Counted from the stretch's first letter, positions 38,411 through 48,189 are shown. The stretch is DNA of 64,000 nt from Betaproteobacteria bacterium (GCA_016868035.1 VGID01000003.1:1-64000); one strand, 5' to 3'. The notes: a model not told the origin generated them from the sequence alone. Translations and numbers: made by a program.

Positions 38411-39496
38411 TCAGGGATGTTGCTCGTCCTCGTAGAAGCGGTAGAAGAAATACCCGCTCTTGAAGCCGTGCGCATTCGTGACGTGGTGGATGACGTGGAG
38501 ATCGATCAGCCGCTGCCCGAGCGTCATCGCCTCGTTGGGCGTGAGTTGCGCCGCGCGGGTCAGCCACTGCGCGGCCTCTGCGCCGACGAAACAGGCCGGA
38601 AACCCCGCGCCGTGGTAGGTCCGGTCCTGGATCGTCACCCCGGACGCGCTGCGAAAGCGTTGCAGCAGCGCGGCGAGGTCGAGCGCGTCGAGCCGCTCGC
38701 CGCGAGCCGCAAAACGGTAGAAGAAGCGCCCGTCGAGGAACGGCTGCTCGCGGACTACGTGGTAGATCTCTCCGGCCTCGAGCAGCGCCTGGCCCGCCTC
38801 CACCGCCGCCTTGCGCGAGAGGCCCGTCTCGCGCACGATGCAATCCACCGCCTCCGAGCCGAGGAAGCATTCGGAATACGTCGTCATGTGATACGGCCGA
38901 TTCGCCACCGGCACGCCCGAGCCGCCGCGCAGCTTCGCGATCACCCCTTCCGCCTGGCCGTCGAATCCCTCGAGCCCGGCAAGACGGGCGCGCAGGTCGG
39001 CGGCCGCATCCACTCCACGGGCCGGCTCGCGCACCGCGGCAAGCGCGCTCTCGAGCCGCGCCATGTCGAGCGGCCCCGCGTCGAGCGCGGCGAGCAGCGC
39101 CTGCACCGTAGGAACGAGATGCTTCTGCCATGCGGCGCGCGCGCAACCGGGCAGCAGATCGAGCGCGCCGTGGTGGCGCGCCCAGCGCTTTTCCTCGGGG
39201 CGGATGGAGAGAAGGTTGCCGCACGTGAGCGCAAGCTGCGCCGGCGCGCAAGCTTCGCGCATCCAGTGGCCGAATGCCGCGAGTGAATTCGACAGCTGCG
39301 CGAGCACGGCAAGGTCGAGCACCACGAGCAGACCGTCGGCACGAGCGGCCGATGCGCGCGCGATCTCGGTCTCGAGGTGCGCGTAGGGAGCCACCGCGGT
39401 GACGGCCACGCCCTGGGAAGCGAGCGCCTCCTTGAGCAGTCGCTCCTGCACCTCGGAAGCCTGCGCCAGGAGCACGCGCTTCGCGTGTGTCGCCAT
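38411..39496 (-). CDS. Tandem DEP-domain protein with a receiver-like N-terminus
   Basis: A 361-residue protein. Residues 5-130 look like a degenerate receiver or other Rossmann-like domain ([20 protein letters not shown] start, no phospho-acceptor Asp in the usual context). Two repeats then resemble DEP domains: about 180-275 ([20 protein letters not shown]...FFYRF) and about 285-358 ([19 protein letters not shown]...YFFYRF). Each has the characteristic C-F-x-G-x-E core, a helical pair with I-[YH]-H-V, and a terminal FFYRF strand. DEP domains mediate membrane or receptor targeting in eukaryotic signalling; bacterial examples are few. Function unknown. It lies between ilvD and the DUF255 gene. 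Confidence 0.65.
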   Translation of the reverse strand: MATHAKRVLLAQASEVQERLLKEALASQGVAVTAVAPYAHLETEIARASAARADGLLVVLDLAVLAQLSNSLAAFGHWMREACAPAQLALTCGNLLSIRPEEKRWARHHGALDLLPGCARAAWQKHLVPTVQALLAALDAGPLDMARLESALAAVREPARGVDAAADLRARLAGLEGFDGQAEGVIAKLRGGSGVPVANRPYHMTTYSECFLGSEAVDCIVRETGLSRKAAVEAGQALLEAGEIYHVVREQPFLDGRFFYRFAARGERLDALDLAALLQRFRSASGVTIQDRTYHGAGFPACFVGAEAAQWLTRAAQLTPNEAMTLGQRLIDLHVIHHVTNAHGFKSGYFFYRFYEDEQHP

Positions 39497-39550
39497 CCCG
39501 TGTCGCGGTCAGTGAACGCAAGGCGCTGGCGCGCTGCGCGCCAGCGAGCT

Positions 39551-41224
39551 TCAGTCGGTTACCGCACCCCTGGAAGCGCTCGAAACCTGCGCCGCATACT
39601 TGGCGAGGATGCCGCGGGTGTAGCGCGCGGGCCGCGGCTGCCACGCCGCGCGGCGGCGTGCGAGCTCCTCGTCGGGCAGGTTCACCTGCAGCAGGCGGCG
39701 CTCGGCGTCGATGGTGATCGAATCGCCTTCCCGGACGAGCGCGATCGGTCCCCCGACCGCCGCCTCGGGGGCGACGTGCCCCACGACCATGCCGTAGGTG
39801 CCGCCGGAAAAGCGCCCGTCGGTGATGAGACCGACGTCCTCTGCGTGCCCCGCGCCCACGAGGGCGGAGGTGGGCGAGAGCATCTCGCGCATGCCCGGCC
39901 CGCCCTTGGGCCCTTCGTAGCGGATGATCAACACGTCGCCGGAGCGGATGCGCTTCTCCAGGATCGCGGCCATCGCCTCTTCCTCGGACTCGAACACCCG
40001 CGCGGGGCCGGTGATCTTCGGCCGCTTGAGTCCCGTGATCTTGGCGACCGCGCCTTCCGGAGCCAGGTTGCCCTTGAGGATCGCGAGGTGCCCCTGCGCG
40101 TACATCGGCTTTTCCCACGGCCGGATCACGTCCTGGCCCCTGGGCGGCTGCGCGGGCACCTTTTTCAGCACGTCCCCGATCGTTTTTCCGGTGATCGTGA
40201 TGCAGTCATCGTGCAGCAGGTCATGCTCGAGCAGCATCTTCATTACCTGCGGCGTTCCCCCTACCTTGTGCAGGTCGGTGGCAACGTAGCGTCCCGAGGG
40301 CTTGAGATCGCAGAGCACCGGCACGCGGGCCCGGATCGCCTCGAAGTCGTCCAGGGCGAGAGGCACTTCCGCGGCGTGCGCCATCGCCAGCAGGTGCAGC
40401 ACGGCGTTCGTCGATCCGCCGACCGCCATCACCAGCGCGATCGCGTTCTCGAAGCTCTTCCGGTTCATGATCTGCCTCGGCAGGAGATCCTTCTTGATCG
40501 CGGCGATGAGCGCCTCTGCGGAGCGCGCCGCGCTGTCGTGCTTTTCCCTGTCTTCCGCGGCCATGGTCGAGGAGTGCGGCAGGCTCATGCCCATCGCCTC
40601 GATCGCGGAGGACATCGTGTTCGCGGTGTACATGCCGCCGCACGAGCCGGCGCCCGGACACGCGCGGCGCTCGACCCCGAGCATCTCCTCCTTGCTGATC
40701 TTGCCCGCGGTGTACTCGCCCACTGCCTCGAACGAGCTCACCACCGTGAGGTCGCGTCCCTGGTAGCGGCCGGGCTTGATGGTGCCGCCGTAGACGAAGA
40801 TCGAGGGGATGTTCATGCGCGCGATCGCGATCATGGCGCCGGGCATGTTCTTGTCGCAGCCGCCGACCGCGAGCACGCCGTCCATGCTCTGCGCCTGCAC
40901 GGCGGTCTCGATCGAGTCGGCGATCACCTCGCGCGAGACCAGAGAGAACTTCATCCCCTCGGTGCCCATCGAGATGCCGTCGGATACGGTGATCGTGCCG
41001 AAGAGCTGCGGCATCGCACCGGCCCGCTTCGCGGCCGTCTCGGCCCGCGCGGCAAGATCGTTCAGTCCCATATTGCACGGCGTGATGGTGGAGTACCCGT
41101 TGGCGATGCCGATGATCGGCTTCTTGAAATCCGCGTCCTTGAACCCTACCGCGCGCAGCATCGCGCGGTTGGGCGAGCGCTGCACGCCGTCCGTGATGAT
41201 CCGCGAGCGTTTGTTGAGAGGCAT
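39551..41224 (-). CDS. ilvD: Dihydroxy-acid dehydratase
   Basis: Third step of isoleucine/valine synthesis; an Fe-S enzyme. The 557 residues include the cluster cysteines in [10 protein letters not shown] and [14 protein letters not shown], plus Cys in TPCNMGL-like ITPCNMGLN near the N-terminus, and the C-terminal [10 protein letters not shown]...[10 protein letters not shown]. The ATG has GGAGA upstream. Divergent from lgt. Confidence 0.96.
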   Translation of the reverse strand: MPLNKRSRIITDGVQRSPNRAMLRAVGFKDADFKKPIIGIANGYSTITPCNMGLNDLAARAETAAKRAGAMPQLFGTITVSDGISMGTEGMKFSLVSREVIADSIETAVQAQSMDGVLAVGGCDKNMPGAMIAIARMNIPSIFVYGGTIKPGRYQGRDLTVVSSFEAVGEYTAGKISKEEMLGVERRACPGAGSCGGMYTANTMSSAIEAMGMSLPHSSTMAAEDREKHDSAARSAEALIAAIKKDLLPRQIMNRKSFENAIALVMAVGGSTNAVLHLLAMAHAAEVPLALDDFEAIRARVPVLCDLKPSGRYVATDLHKVGGTPQVMKMLLEHDLLHDDCITITGKTIGDVLKKVPAQPPRGQDVIRPWEKPMYAQGHLAILKGNLAPEGAVAKITGLKRPKITGPARVFESEEEAMAAILEKRIRSGDVLIIRYEGPKGGPGMREMLSPTSALVGAGHAEDVGLITDGRFSGGTYGMVVGHVAPEAAVGGPIALVREGDSITIDAERRLLQVNLPDEELARRRAAWQPRPARYTRGILAKYAAQVSSASRGAVTD

Positions 41225-41329
41225 GGAAGTCTCCGGGCAAGCGTGTTGCGTATAATGAAGGGCGCCATTCTAGCAGCCTGTCGGCCTCGGGGGCGACAGA
41301 CTCCAAACGCATCGCGCCTGACGCCTCGA

Positions 41330-42118
41330 ATGCTCGTACACCCGCAGTTCGATCCTGTCGCGATCCAGCTCGGCCCGCTCGCGGTGCGCTGGTACGGGCT
41401 GATGTACCTCGCCGGATTCGCGCTGGTCTGGATCGCGGGCCGCTACCGCATTCGCACCGCGCAATCGGGGGTGTGGGCCGCCCGCGACCTCGACGACGCG
41501 ATGTTCTACGGCATACTCGGCGCGATCGCCGGCGGACGCCTGGGTTACGTGCTCTTCTACAAGATCGGCGAGTACGCGGCCGAGCCGTGGCGCATCTTCT
41601 ATCTGTGGGAGGGCGGCATGTCCTTCCACGGCGGGCTCCTCGGGGTGCTCGCCGCGTTATGGTGGTTCGCAAGGACCCGCAGGCAGGACTGGCTGGCGAT
41701 CACCGACTTCATCGCGCCGCTCGTGCCGCTCGCGCTGGGCGCGGGCAGGCTCGGCAATTTCATCAACGCGGAACTGTGGGGCCGGGCCGCGACGGTGCCG
41801 TGGGCGATGGTGTTTCCCAACGTGGACCGCGTGCCTCGGCACCCGTCCCAGCTCTACGAGTTCGCCCTCGAAGGCGTGGTGCTCTTCGCCGTGCTGTGGT
41901 GGTACTCGGCGGGACCCCGGCCGCGCGGCGCAGTCTCCGGCGCGTTCCTCGCCGGCTACGGCGTGCTGCGCTTTCTCGTGGAGTATACGCGCGAGCCCGA
42001 CAGCTTCCTGGGGTTGCTTGCGCTCGGCCTGACCATGGGCCAGTGGCTCTCGGCGCCGATGGTGCTCGCCGGGGTCGCGCTCATCGCCTGGGCCTACCGC
42101 CCGAGCGGAAAAGCGTGA
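41330..42118 (+). CDS. lgt: Prolipoprotein diacylglyceryl transferase
   Basis: Transfers diacylglycerol to the lipobox cysteine of prolipoproteins in the inner membrane. The 262 residues have about seven membrane segments, [10 protein letters not shown] near the N-terminus, [11 protein letters not shown] and the Lgt signature [14 protein letters not shown], followed by HPSQLYEF. The long open frame upstream is the shadow of ilvD; the ATG at 41330 gives the usual start. Its last codons are the first unit of heptad block F. Confidence 0.96.
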   Translation: MLVHPQFDPVAIQLGPLAVRWYGLMYLAGFALVWIAGRYRIRTAQSGVWAARDLDDAMFYGILGAIAGGRLGYVLFYKIGEYAAEPWRIFYLWEGGMSFHGGLLGVLAALWWFARTRRQDWLAITDFIAPLVPLALGAGRLGNFINAELWGRAATVPWAMVFPNVDRVPRHPSQLYEFALEGVVLFAVLWWYSAGPRPRGAVSGAFLAGYGVLRFLVEYTREPDSFLGLLALGLTMGQWLSAPMVLAGVALIAWAYRPSGKA

Positions 42119-42160
42119 TTGGCGAGTGGTTCATGTCACTCACCGCTCGCGACTCACGCA
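42114..42160. repeat. Heptad-repeat hairpin F (lgt/sapC gap, degenerate)
   Basis: The left arm (about 42114-42134) includes the lgt stop codon within GCGTGAT. The right arm (42137-42160) has units TCACTCA, CCGCTCG and CGACTCA. The arms match in reverse complement at about three of every four positions. It fills the gap between convergent lgt and sapC stops and may work as a shared terminator. It is the most eroded of the inverted blocks. Confidence 0.55.
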
Positions 42161-42161
42161 C

Positions 42162-42905
42162 TTAGCCGGGCTTTGCCCCGGCCGCGCGCCGGTCGAGCAG
42201 GCGGCCGAAGTTGGCGAGCGAGATCAGGTGCGCGTACACGCGCGCGAGGACCCCCTGGTCGAGCAGCTCCTTGAGCTTGTCGGGCGCAAGGCCGGCGAGC
42301 CGGTCCTCGGCCACGCGGTACACCCCGGTCATGGCGAGCGGCGCGCCCTCGTTCGGGACGGCCTGCACCGTGAACGTCTCGAGCAGCTGCAGGGCCGCGA
42401 GCGTGCGGCACATCTCCTCGATGCGCGCGAGGTCCGCCTCGTACTCGAAGAGGAGCTTGCGGCGCTCCTCCCACAGCGGCAGGGGCTCGCCCCGCTCGTC
42501 ATGCAGCGCCTCGCCCCCTTCGGCGAGCGCGCTCTTCTCGACGCACGCGATGCGTTCCTGCTGCTCGCGCCCGTTCACCGTGATCCGGGTCATGCAGAAC
42601 GGGTAGCGCCGCACGTAGGCGGGCAGGTACACGCCGCGGTCCCAGGTCCCGTCGGGCGTCACAAACAGGTTCTCCCCCTGCTCCAGTCCCAGCACCATCA
42701 TCGCGGCATAACTCGCGCCGGCGTCGCCGCTCACGAACGCGATCGGATAATCACGGCACGCGACCACGAATTCCGTGTACGAAAGCGGCAGCACGGCGGT
42801 GCGGCGAAACGCTGGCGGAACCATGCGCGCTTCGGGCAGCGCCACACGGTACTGCTTCGTGAGCGGGACGATCTCCTGAAAGCCGTAGGGCGGCTTGATG
42901 TCCAT
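42162..42905 (-). CDS. SapC family protein
   Basis: A 247-residue protein of the SapC family, named after an S-layer-linked gene; role unproven. It shows the family start with PLTKQYRVALPE, the core YPIAFVSGDAGASYAAMMVLGLEQGENLFV, YLPAYVRRYPF, and a C-terminal helical part with GVLARVYAHLISLANFGRL. No signal peptide or membrane segment. A TATAAT -10 (minus, 42940 to 42935) lies 30 bases upstream of the ATG, so it is probably monocistronic. Confidence 0.8.
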   Translation of the reverse strand: MDIKPPYGFQEIVPLTKQYRVALPEARMVPPAFRRTAVLPLSYTEFVVACRDYPIAFVSGDAGASYAAMMVLGLEQGENLFVTPDGTWDRGVYLPAYVRRYPFCMTRITVNGREQQERIACVEKSALAEGGEALHDERGEPLPLWEERRKLLFEYEADLARIEEMCRTLAALQLLETFTVQAVPNEGAPLAMTGVYRVAEDRLAGLAPDKLKELLDQGVLARVYAHLISLANFGRLLDRRAAGAKPG

Positions 42906-42973
42906 GGCGCGGCCTTTCGTTCGGGTGGGCGGAGATTATATAGCGCGCGGCGGGGGCCGCAGCGAAGGCGAGA

Positions 42974-43001
42974 TTGTCGCGCGTTTCCAAGCCGTTATAA
43001 A
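42974..43001 (+). promoter_or_regulatory. Promoter of tRNA-Ala
   Basis: TTGTCG at 42974-42979 and TATAAA at 42996-43001, with a 16-base spacer. The tRNA starts 20 bases downstream. Confidence 0.6.
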
Positions 43002-43021
43002 ATAACGGTCCGCCGCAACGT

Positions 43022-43097
<76 letters not shown>

Positions 43098-43106
43098 CGA
43101 CTGTCG

Positions 43107-43136
43107 AAAAAAGGCCAGGATACTCTGGCCTTTTTC
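43107..43136 (+). terminator. Intrinsic terminator after tRNA-Ala
   Basis: An 11-bp stem, AAAAAGGCCAG / CTGGCCTTTTT, with a 6-base loop, ending in a T run. The A/T flanks make it usable on both strands. Confidence 0.85.
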
Positions 43137-43246
43137 TTTGCGCGCGTATCGCGCGGGGTTGCCGTGCAACGCACCGCCTCTGGCACAATATGGGGTCTCG
43201 CCGCAGTCCGCGGCCGGCATCCCCATCCAACACGATCCCGAACGCC

Positions 43247-43873
43247 ATGCTCCATAGATTGATGCCGAGGGAAGTCAGGTTCTTCGAGCTGTTCAACGCG
43301 CACGCCGCGCAGATTGTGGAGGGAAGCCACGCGCTCGTGCGGCTGATGGAAAACGTTTCCTCGCCCGACGAACATGCGCGGCGCATCGACGAGGCCGAGC
43401 GCAGCGCCGACAAGATCACGCACGAGACCATCGCCAAGCTGCATACGACCTTCATCACCCCGCTCGATCGCGACCACATCCACAAGCTCATCACCAACAT
43501 GGACGACATCCTCGACCTCATCCAGGATGTCGCCGAGTCGCTCGTGCTCTACGACATCCGCCGCGTGACCCCGGAAGCGCGGCAGCTCACCCAGATCTGC
43601 CAGATGACATGCGAGCGCGTGAACGCGGCGGTCAGGATGCTCGCCAGTCCCAAGTCGGCGGAGGCCCTGTTGAAGACCTGCGACGAGATCGACCGGCTCG
43701 AATCCGACGCGGACCGCGTGATGCGCTCGGCGATGTCGCGCCTGTTCCGCGAAGAGGCGGACGTGAAGGAGCTGATCAAGCTGCGCTCGATCTATGAGCA
43801 GCTGGAGCTGATCACCGACCGTTGCGAGGACGTGGCGAATATCCTCGAGGGGATCATCCTGGAGCATTCGTAG
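43247..43873 (+). CDS. PhoU-like phosphate transport regulator (DUF47)
   Basis: A 208-residue all-helical protein of the DUF47 family, usually paired with low-affinity phosphate transporters. It shows the EAERSADKITHETIAKLHTTFITPLDRDHIHKLITNMDDILD signature in its first half, with repeated Asp/Glu clusters that bind metals in the family, and EQLELITDRCEDVANILEGI at the end. I chose the ATG at 43247; an in-frame ATG at 43262 is possible. The pit gene follows after 11 bases. Confidence 0.88.
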   Translation: MLHRLMPREVRFFELFNAHAAQIVEGSHALVRLMENVSSPDEHARRIDEAERSADKITHETIAKLHTTFITPLDRDHIHKLITNMDDILDLIQDVAESLVLYDIRRVTPEARQLTQICQMTCERVNAAVRMLASPKSAEALLKTCDEIDRLESDADRVMRSAMSRLFREEADVKELIKLRSIYEQLELITDRCEDVANILEGIILEHS

Positions 43874-43884
43874 GGCGCGCCGCG

Positions 43885-44892
43885 ATGGAGATCGCCACCA
43901 TCGGCCTCGGCGCCGTTATCTTCCTGATTTTTGTCGCTCTCGTTTTCGACTTCCTGAACGGGTTCCACGACGCGGCCAACTCCATCGCCACGATCGTGTC
44001 CACGCGCGTGCTCAAACCGCACCAGGCGGTGCTGCTCGCCGCGTTCTTCAACTTCGCGGCGATCTTCGTGTTCCAGCTCAAGGTCGCGACCACCGTGGGG
44101 CGAGGCATCGTCGACCCCGCGGTGGTGGACCACTACGTGATTTTCGGCGCGCTCTCGGGCGCGATCGCGTGGAACCTGATCACCTGGTACTACGGCATCC
44201 CCTCCAGCTCCTCGCACGCGCTGATCGGCGGGCTGGTGGGGGCGGCGGTGGCGAAAAGCGGGGCCTGGGTGCTGGTGGGCAGCGGTCTTGCCAAGACAAT
44301 CGCGTTCATCCTGGTCGCCCCGTTGCTCGGGATGGTCCTCGCCGCCACGCTGATGGTCGCGGTGTCGTGGCTCTTCATGCGCTCCACCCCGGCGCGCGTG
44401 GACAAATGGTTTCGGCAGCTGCAGATCATTTCAGCCTCGCTCTACAGCCTGGGCCACGGCGGCAACGACGCGCAGAAGACCATTGGCATCATCTGGATGC
44501 TGCTGATCGCGGCGGGCATGCTGGGGACCGCGGAGCCGGTGCCGATGTGGGTCGTGGTGTCGTGTTACGTCACCATCGCGCTGGGCACGGCGTTCGGCGG
44601 CTGGCGCATCGTGAAGACCATGGGCCAGCGCATCACGCGGTTGAAGCCGGTGGGCGGCTTCTGCGCGGAGACCGGCGGGGCGATGTCGCTTTTCCTCGCA
44701 ACCGGGCTCGGCATTCCCGTTTCCACGACGCACACCATCGCCGGCTCGATCGCGGGCGTGGGCGCGGCGCAGTCGGTCTCTGCGGTGCGCTGGGGCATCG
44801 CGGGAAGCCTCGTCATCGCCTGGATCCTCACCATCCCGTGCTCCGCTTTCATTGCGGCGGTCGCCTGGTGGCTCGCTCAGCACGCCTTATGA
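43885..44892 (+). CDS. pit: Inorganic phosphate transporter, PiT family
   Basis: Low-affinity metal-phosphate symporter in the inner membrane. The 335 residues have about ten membrane segments and the duplicated PiT signatures FDFLNGFHDAANSIATIVSTRVL near the N-terminus and GGNDAQKTIGIIWMLL near the middle, plus SSSHALIGGLVGA and VSTTHTIAGSIAGVG. Follows the DUF47 regulator in a probable two-gene operon, the common pairing. Confidence 0.94.
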   Translation: MEIATIGLGAVIFLIFVALVFDFLNGFHDAANSIATIVSTRVLKPHQAVLLAAFFNFAAIFVFQLKVATTVGRGIVDPAVVDHYVIFGALSGAIAWNLITWYYGIPSSSSHALIGGLVGAAVAKSGAWVLVGSGLAKTIAFILVAPLLGMVLAATLMVAVSWLFMRSTPARVDKWFRQLQIISASLYSLGHGGNDAQKTIGIIWMLLIAAGMLGTAEPVPMWVVVSCYVTIALGTAFGGWRIVKTMGQRITRLKPVGGFCAETGGAMSLFLATGLGIPVSTTHTIAGSIAGVGAAQSVSAVRWGIAGSLVIAWILTIPCSAFIAAVAWWLAQHAL

Positions 44893-44902
44893 TCGGAACC
44901 GG

Positions 44903-46063
44903 ATGATGGCGGCGGCCTCCGGCACGCATACCAACCCGGGCGTGGAGCATCGGGCGCTGCTGGCCGAAAGTGTCGCGCACTTCGTCGCGCGGGCGACCGA
45001 CATCGCGCGCGTGCGCCGTCTGCGCGGCTCGCCCGCGGAGCATGACCGCGCGGCGTGGACGAAGATGGCCGGGCTCGGATGGCTGGGCATTCTGGTCCCG
45101 GAGCGCTACGGGGGGCTCGGTCTGGGTCTCACGGAGATGGCGATCGTGGCCGGGGGGCTCGCGCGCGGGCTCGTGCCCGAACCGCTGAATGCCGCGGGCG
45201 TGCTGGCGACGACCGCGCTCGTCGCCGGAGACAACGAGGCGCTCAAACGCGAACAGCTCCCGCGTATGGTCGCGGGCACGGTGCTCCCCGCGCTCGCGTG
45301 GCAGGAGCGGGCGGCGACGCTCGACGCGGGCGCGATCGCGTGCCGCGCCGGGCCGTTCGAAGGCGGTTTCCGGCTGAACGGCGCCAAGCGCTTCGTCGCC
45401 GGGGCGGCGCAGGCCGACGCTTTCCTCGTTTCGGCGAACACGCCCTCGGGCGTGGCGATCTTCTGGCTGCCGCGCGGGGCCGCCGGTGTCGAGCTTGCGC
45501 TCGAGCCGCTCGCCGACGGGCGCTCTTTCGGGACGCTCACGCTGCGCGATGCGCTCGCTCCGGCGGCTCAGGTGGTGGCCTCGGGCGCGGCCGCGGCCGA
45601 AGCGCTTGCGCTCGCGCTCGACCGGGCCGCGGCGATCGCGAGCGCCGAGCTCCACGGCGTCATGAGCCGCGCGCTCGAGATGAGCCTCGAGTATCTGCGC
45701 ACGCGCGTGCAGTTCGCCAGGCCCATCGGCAGCTTCCAGGCCCTGCAGCACCGCGCGGTCGATCTCCACATCCAAAAGGAGCTCGCCTCCGCGGTGCTCG
45801 AGGACGCGCTCGCCGCGCTCGACCGCGAGCCCGCTCCGGCGGCGCGCGCCGCGCTCGCGAGCCGCGTGAAGTCGCGCTGCTCGGACGCGGCGCTGAGGAT
45901 CACGCGCGAGACCATCCAGCTGCACGGGGCGATCGGCTTCACCGACGAGTACGACGCCGGGCTCTATCTCAAGCGCGCGCTCGTGCTCGCCGCGTGGCTC
46001 GGCGGCGGCGCGGCGCACCGCCGCCGCTACGCGGCGCTGGAAGGCGTGAATCGTGAGTCGTAA
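44903..46063 (+). CDS. Acyl-CoA dehydrogenase-fold subunit (probable non-catalytic partner)
   Basis: A 386-residue acyl-CoA dehydrogenase homologue. It has the N-terminal helical, middle beta and C-terminal helical domains (WLGILVPERYGGLGLGLTEM; LHGAIGFTDEYDAGLYLKRA at the end). Neither usual catalytic Glu position is filled: the helix expected to carry DLERL-like Glu reads ALDRAAAI, and the IYEGT-like loop is absent. Such proteins typically form heterotetramers with an active partner, here the next gene. A CoA-ester from a side chain or dicarboxylate is a possible substrate. The last codons lie inside heptad block G. Confidence 0.82.
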   Translation: MMAAASGTHTNPGVEHRALLAESVAHFVARATDIARVRRLRGSPAEHDRAAWTKMAGLGWLGILVPERYGGLGLGLTEMAIVAGGLARGLVPEPLNAAGVLATTALVAGDNEALKREQLPRMVAGTVLPALAWQERAATLDAGAIACRAGPFEGGFRLNGAKRFVAGAAQADAFLVSANTPSGVAIFWLPRGAAGVELALEPLADGRSFGTLTLRDALAPAAQVVASGAAAAEALALALDRAAAIASAELHGVMSRALEMSLEYLRTRVQFARPIGSFQALQHRAVDLHIQKELASAVLEDALAALDREPAPAARAALASRVKSRCSDAALRITRETIQLHGAIGFTDEYDAGLYLKRALVLAAWLGGGAAHRRRYAALEGVNRES

Positions 46064-46073
46064 ATCGAAAATC
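46046..46073. repeat. Heptad repeat block G (single arm)
   Basis: Four 7-base units, GTGAATC, GTGAGTC, GTAAATC and GAAAATC. The stop codon of the upstream acyl-CoA dehydrogenase (46061-46063) lies inside the third unit, so the last residues of that protein are encoded by the repeat. I see no inverse arm before the next gene. Confidence 0.6.
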
Positions 46074-46120
46074 CCTGGTCTCGGAATCCGCTGTTCAGCG
46101 GCGTAACGCGGGGGCGTCGC

Positions 46121-47269
46121 ATGACGGACTGGAACGCGATGAGCGACGAGGCATTTCGCCGCGAGATGCGGGCCTTCATCGAGGCCGAGTACCCGCGCGA
46201 GCTGCGCTATATCCTGCGCCGCGCGCGCTGGGACGAGATGAAAGGCTGGTGGGGCAAACTCTACGGGAAGGGGTGGATCGCGCCCAACTGGCCGCGGGCA
46301 GAGGGCGGGATGGGTCTCGATGCCGGCAAGATGGTGATCTACCTCGAGGAGATGGAGCGATATGGCGTTGCCCGCTCACCCGACCAGGGCATCACCCAGG
46401 TCGGCCCGATCCTCATGCAGTTCGGTACCGAGGCGCAGAAGCGCCACTATCTGCCGCGCACGCTGTCGGGCGAGTGCATCTGGTGCCAGGGCTACTCCGA
46501 GCCGAACGCGGGCTCCGACCTTGCGAGCCTGCAGACAGCCGCCGTGCCCGAGGGTGATCACTTTGTCGTGAACGGACAGAAGATCTGGACGACGCTCGCC
46601 CACGACGCGACGCACATCTATCTGCTTGCACGCACCGACCGGCAGGCGAAGAAGCAGCAGGGGATCAGCTTTCTGCTGGCGGACTTGAAGACGCCGGGCA
46701 TCACGATCCGCCCGATCCGCAACATCGCCGGCCACGAGGAGTTCTGCGAGGTGTTTTTCGACCGCGTGCGCGTGCCGCGCGAAAACCTGGTCGGAAAGCT
46801 GAACGAGGGCTGGACGGTGGCGAAAGCGCTGCTCTCCTTCGAGCGGCTCAACATCGGCAGCCCGCGCCGGCCGCAGTACGCACTGCGGCGCCTGGAAATG
46901 CTCGCGCGCGCCAAGGGCCTGCTCGACGATCCGGGTTTCGTCGACCGCTTCATCGCGCTCAAGCTCGACCTCGAGGACCTCGCCTCTCTCTACGGCCGGT
47001 TCGTCGGACGGGCGAAGCGCGGCGAGCCGCTCGGAGAAGACGTCTCCATGCTCAAGATCTGGGCGATGGAGACCTGGCAGCAGCTGACGGAGCTCCTCAT
47101 CGAGGCCGGTGCCGAGGAAGGCGTCATCGCCGGCGTGCGCGAGATCGCGGGCGTGGAAACGGATTTCCTGAGCCCGTTCTACTACGCGCGCCCCGCGACG
47201 ATCTACGGCGGTTCGAGCGAGATCCAGCGCAACATTCTCGCCAAGTACGTGCTCAAGCTCCCTTCCTGA
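46121..47269 (+). CDS. Acyl-CoA dehydrogenase (probable catalytic subunit)
   Basis: A 382-residue FAD enzyme. It shows the flavin and substrate motifs CQGYSEPNAGSDLASLQT and VVNGQKIWTT, and the C-terminal IYGGSSEIQRNILAKYVL. At the MCAD-type catalytic position the loop reads IYGG, so Glu is missing there. A Glu in LSFERLNIG sits where isovaleryl- and long-chain enzymes carry their base, so activity is likely. Together with the preceding subunit-like gene, it resembles paired dehydrogenases such as those for dicarboxylyl- or sterol-side-chain CoA esters. Gap to the partner is 57 bases. Confidence 0.85.
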   Translation: MTDWNAMSDEAFRREMRAFIEAEYPRELRYILRRARWDEMKGWWGKLYGKGWIAPNWPRAEGGMGLDAGKMVIYLEEMERYGVARSPDQGITQVGPILMQFGTEAQKRHYLPRTLSGECIWCQGYSEPNAGSDLASLQTAAVPEGDHFVVNGQKIWTTLAHDATHIYLLARTDRQAKKQQGISFLLADLKTPGITIRPIRNIAGHEEFCEVFFDRVRVPRENLVGKLNEGWTVAKALLSFERLNIGSPRRPQYALRRLEMLARAKGLLDDPGFVDRFIALKLDLEDLASLYGRFVGRAKRGEPLGEDVSMLKIWAMETWQQLTELLIEAGAEEGVIAGVREIAGVETDFLSPFYYARPATIYGGSSEIQRNILAKYVLKLPS

Positions 47270-47290
47270 CGCACTTGCCGGGTGAGCGCA

Positions 47291-47368
47291 AGCAGTAAGC
47301 AGTGAGCAGTGAGCGGTGAACGGTCAGTGGTAAATTCCCGGAAGCCGCGGGTCCGCTTACCGCTCACG
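47291..47368. repeat. Heptad-repeat hairpin H (acyl-CoA dehydrogenase/TPR gap)
   Basis: The left arm (47291-47332) has six 7-base units, two exactly AGCAGTG. The right arm (47355-47368) has two units, GCTTACC and GCTCACG. The stop codon of the convergent TPR gene (47359 to 47357) lies in the right arm. Arms are unequal, so only part can pair. Units are the same as in block E. Confidence 0.7.
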
Positions 47369-47695
47369 GCCTTCGAGCTGCTTCTCGATGCGCCTGGCGA
47401 ACACCGTCATCTCTTTCGCTGCCTGCTTGTCGCCCCTGGCTTCGGCCACGCGCGCGCCTTCGCGGTAGGCCTCGAGCGCGTCCGCGAGCTCGCCGCCCTG
47501 CTCGAGTGCGCGCCCGAGGAGTTTCCACGCAGCGGAGTATGCCGGGTCGTGACGCACCGCCGCGCGCAGATGCGCGGCGGCATTCGCCGCGTCGTTTGCC
47601 TTGAGATACTCGTTGCCGAGCGCGAAGCGCGTGAGCGCGTCGTCGCGCCCCGCGTCGAGCAGCTTGGTGAGGTTATGCAGCACGCTTCCGGTCAT
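47357..47695 (-). CDS. Small TPR-repeat protein
   Basis: A 112-residue soluble protein with two to three tetratricopeptide repeats (about 20-90): ALTRFALGNEYLKANDAANAAAHLRAAVRHDP and AAWKLLGRALEQGGELADALEAYREGARVA are typical helical pairs. The C-terminal 20 residues are charged. Probably a protein-protein adaptor; the partner is unknown. Divergent from ridA with about 105 bases between starts. Confidence 0.8.
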   Translation of the reverse strand: MTGSVLHNLTKLLDAGRDDALTRFALGNEYLKANDAANAAAHLRAAVRHDPAYSAAWKLLGRALEQGGELADALEAYREGARVAEARGDKQAAKEMTVFARRIEKQLEGRER

Positions 47696-47799
47696 GAGGA
47701 GACGGCGCGCGGGAGGGCCGGCAATTGAATTCTTGCGGTGGCCGCATCATCATAGCGCATACGCACGGCGCCCGACAAAAACCCGACGGAGGCGGAAGC

Positions 47800-48183
47800 A
47801 TGCCCAAGAAGATCATCCACACCGACGCCGCGCCGAAAGCGATCGGCACCTACTCCCAGGCGGTACGCTGCGGCGGCACGGTCTACTTCGCCGGGCAGAT
47901 CGGGCTCGACCCGCAGACGATGCAGCTCGTGCCGGGGATCGAGCAGCAGATCCGGCGCGTGTTCGAGAACCTGAAGGCCGTCGCGAGCGCCGCCGGCGGC
48001 GGGACAGGCGACATGGTCAAGCTCACCGTCTACCTCACCGATCTCGCGAACTTCGCGCGCGTGAACGAGGTGATGGCCGAGTACTTCGCGGAACCGTATC
48101 CGGCGCGCGCCGCGGTCGGCGTCGCGAGCCTCCCGCGCGGAGCGCTCGTCGAGATCGACGCGATCATGGTGATCCAGGATTGA
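47800..48183 (+). CDS. ridA: RidA family enamine/imine deaminase
   Basis: Hydrolyses reactive 2-aminoacrylate-type enamines released by PLP enzymes; soluble trimer. The 127 residues match the family: [61 protein letters not shown], the catalytic-site Arg in [15 protein letters not shown], and VEIDAI at the end. Start at 47800 with CGGAGGCGG just upstream. Next gene on the same strand is recG, across heptad block I. Confidence 0.94.
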   Translation: MPKKIIHTDAAPKAIGTYSQAVRCGGTVYFAGQIGLDPQTMQLVPGIEQQIRRVFENLKAVASAAGGGTGDMVKLTVYLTDLANFARVNEVMAEYFAEPYPARAAVGVASLPRGALVEIDAIMVIQD

Positions 48184-48189
48184 GCTGCC

